The notes beneath the pieces are model-generated. The model worked only from the letters and a program-made list of their open reading frames with translations, made no database searches and was not told the origin of the DNA. From the NCBI GenBank assembly GCA_016801845.1, contig CM028927.1, forward strand, positions 7,774,501-7,838,500: a DNA stretch of 64,000 bases, written 5' to 3'. A program made the translations under genes and the position numbers. The stretch comes from Polydactylus sextarius. Taxonomy: Eukaryota; Chordata; Actinopteri; Polynemidae. Shown piece after piece: positions 48,664-60,054 of the stretch (position 1 is its first letter; every line of letters begins with the position of its first letter).

Positions 48664-50780
48664 GTAGGCAAGTAGGCAAACACACACAAAAGAAATATTT
48701 CAAGCTGTATGATAAACTGCAAACACAATTATGTGGAAAAAGAGTTGTAATTTATTATTATATGGATGTAACGCACAATGATATCTGTGTGATTTAAAAA
48801 ATATCTAAGATGAACACACGAAAAGTAACATCATGTGTACAGAAGAGATTACAGCACCGTTTTAGTTACACAAGAGCAGATGTTCACAAAAATGAGGGAG
48901 GTTTAATTCAAATAATATATTAAAGATATAAAGATATGACATAATGTGATTAACTTGATTTCAGTTAGTTTTGAAAAGTTTTGTTGATCACTGGACTTAG
49001 CTGGAGGTAACATGATCCTCTGATCCTATTTAGTCAGCTGGTTCATTGACACATTCACTGATGACTCCCTGAGAAATTATGACATGTGAGTTTGGACAAA
49101 CCAACATATACACACACACACACATAGACCCAAACACACACATGTTCCCTTGAGCAAAATGGGGTCACAGGAAACAACCATCTGTCGTCGCCAGGACTAC
49201 TGATGACAGGACGGTGGGAGTTGGGTGCCAAGGAAACAAACTAACTATGGGAATCCAGCTCCCCAACCAAAAGTAACATTTACTTTTGGGGTTAATAGTG
49301 TGTGTGCATGTGTGCTTGTATACGTGTGTGTGCAGACATTGATCCCTTGGGAAAGAGTTTAACGCTTGAGTTCGTCTGACTCTGTGTGAGCATGGGCTAT
49401 TTGCCTACCTGAGGGAGCATAAAAAACAGAGATGCAAAGCTGAAGTGCCAAAAATCTCTCAGAAATGCCTTTGAAAATGCCATAAAGGGATTTCATGGAT
49501 GTCAGTAGACCTGTGAGAGATGGGCTTTGATACGACTCAGTCTAGCCTGGACTGTGTTGGAGGATATATGGCTACAGTTGCACGGCTTTGACTGGTGGAA
49601 CACTTAAGGTTTTATGACCTGCTGCCATTTGGGGCTCTGGGATAGAGAGCGGAGTGCCGACCACATAACTAATTAGGCCTGGCCAACAGGGGTGTGCAAG
49701 GATGGGGATTTGTGGATTGTGGGCTGTGGATGTGGTGTGTCTGCATGAGTGAATGAGTGAGTGATCCAGTGAGTGTGTGGCATGAGTTGTTTTGTGTATG
49801 TGTATGTGAGTGTGTGTGTGTGTGTGCACTGAACCTGGAGAATTGCGTCAGGGCGCCGTTTGTTCTCCATAAAGACTCCACGGGTCCTTTTATGTAGGAG
49901 CCGCCAGCCCTGGAAAGTTTGACACAGGAGATAGAGACCCCACAGTTAGCCTACACACAAATTTACACGCACACTCACACATTAGAGAGAGAGAGAGACA
50001 GAGAGAGAGAAAGAGAGAGAGAGACCACTCCTATCGAGGTAGAAGGACTCAGAGGTGTATAAAAAGATAGTCTGACCCACTCAATAAAAACAACACCCCT
50101 CCCATTGTCTCAACTCTCTAACCCTCCCTCTTCTTCTCTCCGTCAGAGGATCATGAAGATAAACGACCTTTCCTAGATATGAGAGTCCAGTGGCAGGAGG
50201 GGTGGGGCGGCGAGAGAGATGTGGGGGTGGTTGTCAGAAGTGGAATGTGTGTGAACTGCACACCGCCTCCTATAAATCAGAGAGACAAGTAGAAGGAGGG
50301 GAGGGGGGGTGAGGAGAGGGGAAGCAGGATAGGGGGAAGAGGAGGAGTCAGTGAGGGAGTGATAGGGGGGAATGACAAGATAAATGGGTGGTGATGGAGG
50401 GAGGTTGTACAGGTGCAGGAGAGGTCTACGAGGGCCCGGGGTTGAATCCGAGCTGACGAGAGCGATAAAGGCAGAGGTAGGGTCACGGCAGGACAAATGA
50501 CAGCGAACCGTAACTTGAACGTCTGAAATCAACATTTCTGAATCACTTTATCTTGAGATAAGATTAAGCGTGAACTGTTCTGTTCTGTGCATTGGCACGG
50601 CTCAAAACAGAGGAAGTTGCACAATCTGAGATGATTCAGAACATTCTGGCAACACTTGCAGCGTACAAAGTACAATGGATTATTAAAAAAACAAACAAAA
50701 AAAACTTTTAAAAGGAGCTAGTGTTGTTCTGATGAAGGATAAAATACATGTAACATAAGCTTTTATGTTTATTTTTGAAT

Positions 50781-50830
<50 letters not shown>

Positions 50831-53800
50831 GTTCTGTTGAAAGCCCAGTAACATTCGGTCTCATTTGGTCCACCGCTACCCAAGCGGTCACCTTGTATAA
50901 TGACTTTATATTTAGGTTAAAACGTTTAACTTTCACCTTCAGCAGCTTTAGAACTTAGTTATGATTATTATGAACAAAGTTGTCCCATTATAAAAGAAAC
51001 TGAAAAAACTGTTGATAATCGAGTAGATACACAGTTTATGTTGGTCATTTATTAAAGGTTAGGCAAGCAGCATAAACCACACTGGCTCCAGCCAAGAAAT
51101 ACTCTGGCATGCTAAGTAGTAGCTTCTCATTTACCACACAGATGTGTCAACTGACTCATGTATCTCCTGGAAACACAGTGAACAAGTTACCACCCCACAC
51201 CCAAACTATTAATTTCATAAATAGTCATATTGTGGTATTTTTTTACTTTCTAAGAATCCATCATTTATAAATTCACTTACAAGTTAATTGTGAAGCCTGG
51301 AGGAAAAGACTGAAATAATAATAAAAGGGTTTGTGTCTAGATTGTCTTACCTGATTAAACGTTTAGCATTAAACAATAAGTGATTCGTTATCAGTTGTGA
51401 GTTACAGTTTCTTGTCTCTAAAAAGCTGTTGTATTGAAAAGGATCCTTTCATTTCTTCATTGCACAACAGCAAGTGCAGTTTCATCTCAGAATCCAAAGA
51501 CTTTACTTACTGACTCATTTGGCATCGATGGCTAAACAATGCAATTTCTGGAGAAATTGCTGAGGGGATTTCTATGAGACTCCACTCCCACTCTGGTCAA
51601 GAGATGACAGTACCAAATGATTTCTAACTAAACATATAGTGTTCTAGTCTGAATCCATGCTTTTTAATCCAGATTTCTTGGATGAGTTGAAGCTGATAAA
51701 ACAACCACTGCTCATTGGGATACATAGAGCCATTAAGACATTTGAACTGTTTTGACCTTTGATTGATTTTGAACATACACGTATGTACATATGTCATGTA
51801 CAGCAGATGTTATTCACTCTCAGACATTACGTTTAAAAGAATACTTTGGAGTATTTTGATTATAAAAGTTTGTACTAGACTCTTGGGTACTTGTGTTGAA
51901 TATCTGAGTCAAAAACAATTTAGATAAAGTCAGGTGATGAACATAATTTATGGCTCTTACATACTTAGAGTTATTGAAGTATTGAAATATGATTGCGTAC
52001 CAGTAACAGAGTAATGTGTTGCTTGAGACCAGAGAGCTTCTCCACAGGAGCTGAACTAGTGGTATGCAGATATCCTAGCTGCAAGGTAGCAGTCGGATAT
52101 CCTTGGGTGTCACAGTTAAAGCTCCAGATCCAGTGGGGGCACCAACAGGATGCCCTTTGCCACAAGATGGAGGAACAGCCCGAGCACATACAGGGGAACC
52201 TGTGGAAAAAGCTGGAGGACAATGATGATGAGCCTGCAACTCTACGCTGGTTCTAAGTACCAGGTTACGCCCTCATTTCTGCTTCAAAACAAGTGCCTTT
52301 TTATTACCTCATCACCTCACCACAGACATCTCAAATACAGTAATGGGCCTTGTTTATCACAGTTCAACTCAAGGCCCAGATGCACAAAGAGAATAATAAA
52401 CAAACTGATGGTCATGCAGAGGGAGATCAGAGAATGAGAGGAAGAAGAGAACCGTGTCGTTAGTTGAGTTGAGCATCAACAGCTAAGAAGAGAGGCACAT
52501 TAAGGGAATACTGAGGTAAAAACATGGACCAGGAGACCTCTGTGGATACTTCACCTCATGTAAAAGACCTCCTGAACATCTGGATGATAAATTCTCAACA
52601 AAGACAAGCTGAGCACAGCTTCTCCAGGGTATTTGCCATTTACCTGCTTTAGTCTGTGTTTTTACTTGGCCTCATGTACACGATGTGAGTGCAGTGTTTT
52701 TTGGCATTAACCGTGTTTCCTCCCAATCGACTGACATGCAGAGAGAACAGCACTGAAATACTCACCTAACAAGACACTTGACAGCAAAAATTATATTTCA
52801 TATCACCAACATCTGGACACCATCAGAATGGTGAGATCTTGCTGAAGACCTACATATGTGTTTTGTGAGAATAAAGTGAAAAATGACTTTTGTCTTTGAC
52901 TTATGCAACGCGGTGATTTAAATTAAATTAAATTATGGTGAATAGAGCAGTTGTAATAATAGAAATGGTTGCCCTGCTGAACATGCAGCAAATTAAAACA
53001 ATGTTCTCTGAAGTTGGGGTATGTAAATTTAAAGAGGAGGCGGCTCATGTCGACAGAAATATACGATCAGGTGCGACAGATGAGGATGAGCCCAGTTAAT
53101 TGAGGCTTCTTATCAGTCCTCTTTAGACAGCTCCCGATAAGCTCTCCAGCTCTTAGCACCTCACAGCTAATGAGACTCCCCGCTGAAATGCAAGAGGTGG
53201 GGGGATTTGTGTGCATCTGCAGGGAGGTGGGGGTAAAGAAAACAAGGAGATCTTTAGGCTGTCTCTCAACACTTTATCACTCAACACCCACTGGTGAACA
53301 TGAAAGCGTTTGTTGTGGGAGGGAGTCTGCCACGAAAAAACACTAAAGAAATCTTGCAAATAATCTGTATAAGGACACATCTTTAAATTAAATCTTTGAG
53401 ATGCAACTTGCTTCTTTAGAAAAAACACACTAAAGATTTATGAGCATTTTAAAGGGACACAAAAAAAAAAAATGGAAGCAGCGCAAACATATCAAAATAT
53501 AACTTTCTTTAATTGGGATGAAAATGTTATATATATTTTATTTCCATTGACTTTCCGGCTAAATAAAGACAACACACCATCATGTGATAACTGTCCACGC
53601 AACACTAACAGAAGTCAGATAAACACTAGAAAACCTTTCAGCGTCACAGTGTATGATGAACACTGATGGACATAATTCTGATTGAATATTGTAAATATTA
53701 AGTGGTAGAAATTATCTCCTTTCTTCTTTACAAATTTCAAAAAGACAATCCCGTCGAACACAGAGGCAGTCTCTGTTGTTTTGCATGTTTTTTTTTTTTT

Positions 53801-54100
53801 ATCCCATTTGGCTCAATAACTTCAAGGGAAAAAAACCTTCCCTTGTTATTCTCATGATAATGTCAGGTGAAGCTGATGATTCGTGTGTTTTTTTTGTGGC
53901 CCGGTGTGGTCATATGTAGCAATTGCGCGCCCCCATCAGGCATCAAGTGGGAATTGCAATCCATTAAAAAACCTGATGCGTCAAGTCTGCATCTGTCCTC
54001 ACTCGAGCTTTTGAACAAGCTACAAAATGAGACTGAGGAAATGGTGGAGGATCTCTGAAGAACCCAACGCAGAGCTGAAAATTTTCTTGTGGAAAAACTG
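47581..54100. other. tRNA-polr1f interval
   Basis: About 6.5 kb without a supportable gene. It holds a (CA)n at 48630-48661, a (TG)n at about 50784-50827, high-complexity blocks at about 49360-49760 and 53030-53190 that could be regulatory, and open frames near 51.97-52.44 kb with no known domain. Confidence 0.55.
50784..50827. repeat. (TG)22 microsatellite
   Basis: About 44 bases of uninterrupted TG. Confidence 0.95.
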
Positions 54101-54102
54101 TG

Positions 54103-54108
54103 TTTAAT
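54103..54108 (-). terminator. polr1f: polr1f poly(A) signal
   Basis: ATTAAA on the minus strand, about 120 bp after the polr1f stop codon and the nearest plausible signal. Confidence 0.45.
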
Positions 54109-54226
54109 CATTAAGGCACATCAGTGTATCCCACTGTCAATTACACAGTTGGTAACACCTCAGTCATTCTACACAATTAACCTGATTTCCACACAGATCA
54201 CTGTCTTGTTTTTTTTTTTTTTTTTT

Positions 54227-56750
54227 TCAGGCAACCTGTTCCACGTGGCCTTTTCTCTTCTTCTTGGATTTTGGCGGTTCGGGTTCTTCACTAAAACCAG
54301 ATGTGACATCACTATCTGTTTGGTGTTTTCTCTTTTTACTTGGCTTGTCACTGATGTAGCCGCTGGAGTCGCTGCCGTGGATTTCCATGGGAGACAGCTC
54401 GACCTCCTCGTCGTCCTTTTCTTTCTTCAGATGCTTCTCCTTCTTCTTTTTCTTCTTCTTCTTCTCCTCACCTGCTTCGTTACCGTTCGTCTCATCCACT
54501 GTTCCATTTAGCTCTTGTGCTGTGTTGCTGTCCTCCTGACAGGAGGGTGTTATCTCCTCTTCCATCTTCTCCTCTTTGACTTTGTCCTTCTTTTTTTTCT
54601 TTTTCTTGGGGGTGTCGCTAGGAGGCTCCTCAGTGGTTTCAGGTGTTGGTTCTGTGTCTGCTCCATCTGGCTGCTCTGTGGGGACACTAGACTCTGTGCT
54701 CTCACACAAAGCCATCAGCTCCTGGACCCTGAGACGTGCAAAGATGATAACAGATAAATTAGTAACAGGTCTGGCCATACTTATATACAACATAATATTG
54801 CTAATAAACTTGTAAAAAGTTTAGTAAAAGTAAAAAGTGTAATTTTCAGTTTGATAAATCTTCCAACCACCACTGCAGGACACTTGCCTGGTTCTGTCCA
54901 GCCGTCCTCTGATCAGCAGCACTCCTGCAGCATCAGCGTCAAGTGACGTCACCTCAAACTCCATCTCTGCTTCGATCCTTGGCCCAAAGTCCCTCCAGGT
55001 TTCCATAGAAACCAGGTTTGGTTTGGGGATGCTGGCGTTGAAACAGCCATGTACCAGGCAGCCAACATGACTTACTCCTAGTTTATTGACCTTACCCTGA
55101 GAAACAAACAAACAAACAAACAAAAAAAAAATCCGTGGAAATAACTGATTATTCATACATCAAAGAGGGGGAAGCTCTACCAGTTTGATAAATTTAGAAA
55201 AAATATGTACGAGAGCATTTGACAAATACTATAAATGTAAATCTCACCAGCAGTTTCTGTCCTTTTCTGGGTTGAAAAACAATAAAGTTGGCCTCTATGT
55301 CCAAGTGGATGTAGCCGCTGTCATCATAGATGTCTCCATGATGGCCAACGATCTTGACCCCGTCATAAGCTAAAGGTACTCCTTCCAGACTGCAAGAGAC
55401 AAATGCCACAAGTTGTGATATAGATACACTCCGACAATTCAGTGCGACAAGATGACCAGACTGTATTTATTCTGTCTTTCTGTCTATTTTGTATTTACAA
55501 AAGTGTTGAACATGATTTGGGTGTTTGTTTCTTTGGTTGCCAAGCTGTTTTGTTTAAGTAGCCAGGAGCTTCTCTTCCATGTGTTTCTTTAAACACAATA
55601 AGAACCACACATGGGAAATATCACCAGTCTCAAACACAATGAGGAACAGATGCAAACAAAGTCAAACTATAACCAGATTGATGTTCCCCTCGGCCTCAGC
55701 TGTAGTTAATATTTAGTGCTAATGCGGTAAACTCTGACTCAAAGTTTTCCTTTATTTGTGACAAACTGGCAGATGTGTTGTCATCTGCTGGTCTTAGCAA
55801 CTGTTGTTCAAATATAATCAAAACAGACAGTCCTTTCTGTGTATTTTGTTCTCACACTGAATGCTGTTTATTTAGGCTTATGGGAATTGTGGTGTGCACA
55901 TTTCAGTAATTCTTAACATTATATCACCTGAATGAATAATTAAAACAGTTGCAATATGCATTAATGGCAGCTTCAATATCACATTCAACTCCTCACATCA
56001 GATTACTCAATCCTTTTCTTGCTAATGTGCTGCAGATTTTCCATCTCTAGCAGCCCAACCTAAGCTTCGTCAGCTAAATCTGCTGGACAGTTTGATGATT
56101 TACAGTATTTGTGTAAAAGTTATAGATACCCCACATGTTGTGTTTTAGCAGTGCTGTAAAGACCATTCATATTTATCTCTCATTTTCTTTATGCAGATAT
56201 AATAAGAAAACACAGGAAATTTGTACAAAGTGTTTAAAGAACATAATCCCTGATAGACAAGCCAGAAACTGTTGTCACATCCAGATGTGACAGGGTCTCG
56301 GGATCAGCTGCTGACTTCACTTTGGCTCATCCAAAAGAGATGCTGCAGTGACCAGTATACTGGCAAGGCATTATGAGCTGGGGCCACCCAAAACAGGCTT
56401 TAGGTCTCTCGTGACCCTGTTTATTGTTCACCGTGGGGGGAATTCTGCCCTAGTTTGCCTCATCAGTGCCTCATCGGTGAAATCAGCAACTGATCCCGAG
56501 ACCCCTGTCACATCTAGATCTGCCAACAGCTTGTGGCAGGATAGACATGTCTATCAGTGATCTGAGTGTGGAACAGTGACTTGGCCAACAACTTACCCCT
56601 TGTGGTTGTTGGTCACTGAAGCACTGCTGGGGCAATAAATCTGGGGGGTGGCCAGAGTCTGAATCCAGAATCATCACAACATTTTATGTACTAATGATTA
56701 TGATAATACCTTGGGGGTGCCTATAACTTTTATACAATTCACTCTCTCTC

Positions 56751-56800
<50 letters not shown>

Positions 56801-57396
56801 TATATATAAATAATGTACATGAGCTGCAGACTGAATACTTGCAGAGAAGTGTTTCAATGGAGTGATATCTGTCCGATAATGGATCTAACCTAAAAGTTTT
56901 CGTTATCATCAATAACAAGACAGCAAACGGCTAAATAAGCAAGAAATTGCAACAAAAACAGGTGATGTTGAGCCTGTTTGCATGTTTGTGTGGATTCGTC
57001 GTGTTCTGACTGCAGCACAGATATCACACAGAGCTGAGAAAGTTGTTTCCAGTAGACGAACACGTGTTGGGTCGTGTGTGTTTTGTCTAATTACCTCTGA
57101 GAGAACCTGAGCAGCTCTGCCTCCAGCTCCCCCTGGATACCTGTCCTCTTCTTGTTCAGGTACATCGGCGGTAAGGCGATGTGTCTCCGGTGTGTGTTCA
57201 TGACCAGACACGAGTACGGAGTTGACAGCAGCTCTGAGGCGGCGGCGAACGACGGTATTGAAGACGGGACCGCGGCCGCGTCTTTATTCGGTCCGGACGA
57301 CGACTCGGACGGTTGGACTTCGGCGCAGGCGGCGGTGTTTTCACCAGACATTTTCACATGTTTTGGGTCGTCTTCAGCATGCCCTAAGTTCGCCAT
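54227..57396 (-). CDS. polr1f: RNA polymerase I subunit F (RPA43 / TWISTNB)
   Basis: This is the vertebrate RPA43 homologue, a stalk subunit of nucleolar RNA polymerase I that in yeast contacts Rrn3 for rRNA promoter recruitment. Four exons: 57095-57396, 55248-55389, 54888-55096 and 54227-54728, 1,155 nt in all, 384 residues (human about 338). The SHS2-like N-terminal part is clear: YSCLVMNTHRRHIALPPMYL, KRTGIQGELEAELLRFS, then GDIYDDSGYIHLDIEANFIV; the S1/OB-like part has GVSHVGCLVHGCFNASIPKP. The C-terminus (about 221-384) is acidic with two long lysine runs and the conserved GSDSSGYISD. Start: ATG at 57396 in a good context; MSGENTA (57351) is the alternative. Intron 3 uses a GC donor (CAG|GCAAGT); only that choice keeps the frame. 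Confidence 0.95.
56250..56557. mobile_element. fold-back (inverted-repeat) element in polr1f intron 1
   Basis: Left arm 56250-56320 and right arm 56477-56557 are imperfect inverted copies of each other, sharing CTGATAGACA, CTGTTG, GATGTGACAGGG and TCTCGGGATCAG blocks; the inner 42 bp match at about 90%. The arms enclose about 156 bp. This layout fits a MITE or other fold-back element. No transposase and no clear target duplication are visible. Confidence 0.7.
56757..56811. repeat. (TA)n with flanking TG/CA
   Basis: TGTGTGTA, about 17 TA units, then ACACACA; the block is nearly self-complementary and lies in polr1f intron 1. Confidence 0.9.
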
Positions 57397-58284
57397 GCTG
57401 CTTAGAAAGACCGGAAGATCCGCAACACGCCACTTCCGCTTTGAGGACGTCAAAGACCAACTAACAATTGTTGATAGCGACCCCTGCCGGTATGGAAGTG
57501 GTACTACAACTGTGAAATAGCGTGTTAAATATATGAATATGTGACAAAAAGTGACAAAAAGTGAAAAAGTGCTGCATTTAAATATCCTACTTGTTATTTT
57601 ATTTATGTTTATATGTAAAACTAAAATTTATAACCCTTCTAATATATTTATATCGTTCAGCTTGGTATCAAAATATTCATTAGATATAAGTGGAATAAAT
57701 GTACAGTGGTTTTTCTTTTAAATTCAATGAAAAAAACATTTAAGTAAAGCACCAGTGTTTCTGAATTATACCAGCCTCTACTTGGCATACTCAGCAACTA
57801 TATGTGAGGATACATGTTTTATTCATAACTTACACAACCACTCTTTCCTCAGAGCAAAGATGGGATTATTAACGCGATAAAGGCCAACAAGGTATGTCCT
57901 AAAATCTTGAAAAGGAACTTAGTGTCAAAATCTACACTTAAGGGCATACTTTTAGATGTGCTGTGTATACAAATTTGTATAGCTCACAGCAGATTCAGAC
58001 AGTTAGCTTAATAAAACCCTGCAGTGACTGAAAAAATGTTAAAGGAACAACTGTAACTGAGGCACCTTGACAACATGTCCGTTGTTACATCATCTGCAAA
58101 CTGTGCACTGACTAACCTGGCAAGAATACTGTCAAGCTGTTCATCGGATAAGAGACAGTCATTGATTCGGCATCTGTTCTCACCTGCAGTGGCACATTAA
58201 GATCATTAAGGTGACCCGAGGTGTCAATTAGTGCAACGACAGCGAGCTGTGGACACACACATGCACACGTGCGTGGGGAAAATA

Positions 58285-58318
<34 letters not shown>

Positions 58319-58400
58319 CAGAGAGAGAGAGGCCTAATTTAGTGTTACTTTTTTCTGACAGACCAGAGCTGCGCCATGGAAGGTCACATGATTCAGCTTT

Positions 58401-58462
<62 letters not shown>

Positions 58463-58751
58463 GGACACGCACGCATGCGGTCAGTGCAGATCTGGTTCTC
58501 TCTGGGGCGCCATGGCCCACTCTTGTCTGTTATGTGATAAATAGTGACGTGGTTTCTTAGTCAGCAACAGCTCCCAGTGGTTTTTGCTGCTGTGGTCCCT
58601 AGTTAACATACACACATGCACACACACACACACACATACTCATGCCTATGTTATTTTGCATTTCCTAGAGTCAACAACCACAAAAATGAGACATCGAGCA
58701 TCATGATGTTGTCAAAGCAACTGTGTATCTTCCTAAGAGGTCACAGCTGTA

Positions 58752-58786
<35 letters not shown>

Positions 58787-59280
58787 ATGAATGTGATATT
58801 GTTTCTTTTTTATTTCTTTCTCTTTTTTTTGTTTTATTACTGTTTCTCCTTTTGCTTTGTGAAGCACTTTTATACCTTCTGGTTTGAGAGGTGCAGTAAA
58901 GGAGATTTACTCCATCACTTAACTTTACGATGAGTGTGTGAACCTTGAGTGGAGCCAAAGGCATCATTGTGTTAAACTGTGGTCCCATCAGAGTACAGTG
59001 GCTCCCTGAATCCTGCCCTACGTTAATTATATTGACAGTGTAGGTGTGTGAATACTCTCCTTGGTATGACAAATGGTTAACTACATGCCTCTATTGAATT
59101 TCGTGTATTGATTATTGTGTTGTAATGCAGCCGCCATGAGAAACAACTCAAACTTGCATACTTAAATATGGCATATGAGTTGTTTATGTCTCCAAATCAA
59201 ATATTAAAAAAAAACAAAAAACACACAGTTGATGATGAAATAATCCATGCTCAATAAACAACAATTTAGACTTGTTGTAC
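57397..59280. other. polr1f-tmem196 interval
   Basis: Begins with the polr1f promoter region (no TATA box seen) and has no coding exon. It holds compound CA/GA and CT/CA microsatellites at about 58283-58330 and 58399-58460, a CA run at about 58615-58637 and a TG run at 58755-58783. Confidence 0.55.
58399..58460. repeat. (CT)n(CA)n compound microsatellite
   Basis: CT repeat of about 20 bases joined to a CA repeat of about 40 bases, close to another CA/GA cluster at 58283-58330. Confidence 0.95.
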
Positions 59281-60054
59281 TTTATTTGAATTCAGTTTTA
59301 TAAGAAGCATTTAGAAAAATATGTCTGATTTACAGAGATGACTAGATTCCTGATATACAAGCATGGATATACAGTGCAATACATTGGGCATCACTGTATG
59401 TTCTTGTCAAAGCATTCCATTATCAGATGATACATACATTTTAGTGTAGACTATCTCAGATTGCATTCCATAAACCCATAACAAGACAGGGAGAGAGAGA
59501 GAGACAATAAGGACACTGGGACTGAAATAGCAGGAGCTCTACAAAAACAAATGAATCAGCTGCATGCTTGGTTTGTGCTCATCACTTTGAGGCATCTGAT
59601 TAGATAAAATCTATCTCTTCCTGCTCATTGGCTTAAGAGTCAGATGACATCACGTAAATGTTTGTCACCTGAATTGTTTCCGAAACGACAGACAGACAGA
59701 CAGACAGCCCTCCATTCCCAGCTTTGGCTTGAGTTGAGCAAAAGGGTAGAGGGTCTTCGAACCCATGTTTGCATAATTATTCAGAAGCACAAACGCGTCG
59801 TTCTCGCTGTCAAAATTCTTCTCGTATCCCAGTGGTTGCCAAAAAACAAACAAATAAACGAACAAACAAACAAAAAAAAAACAGGGCAATTGTGAGACGA
59901 GATTCACTCCCAGCACTCAAGGATGTAATTACTGTGTACGTCGCAGGATATGTAGAAGAAAGTACATGCTACATTTGTCTGTTGACAGCAACCCATTTGT
60001 TGCCTGGAGTTTCTCTTTCAACATGTGCAAGTTGAATTTGGTGATGATACATCA
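59281..60054 (-). other. tmem196: probable tmem196 3'UTR and poly(A) signal
   Basis: Follows the tmem196 stop on the minus strand and ends at an AATAAA (plus TTTATT at 59281-59286), giving a 3'UTR of about 0.8 kb. It has a short CAAA-rich run at about 59845-59880. Confidence 0.5.

Noticed and set aside
51971..52437. Overlapping open frames of 83-95 codons on both strands
   Set aside because: No domain recognised; frames on both strands suggest stop-poor DNA or an old repeat. I cannot support a gene without conservation or transcripts.
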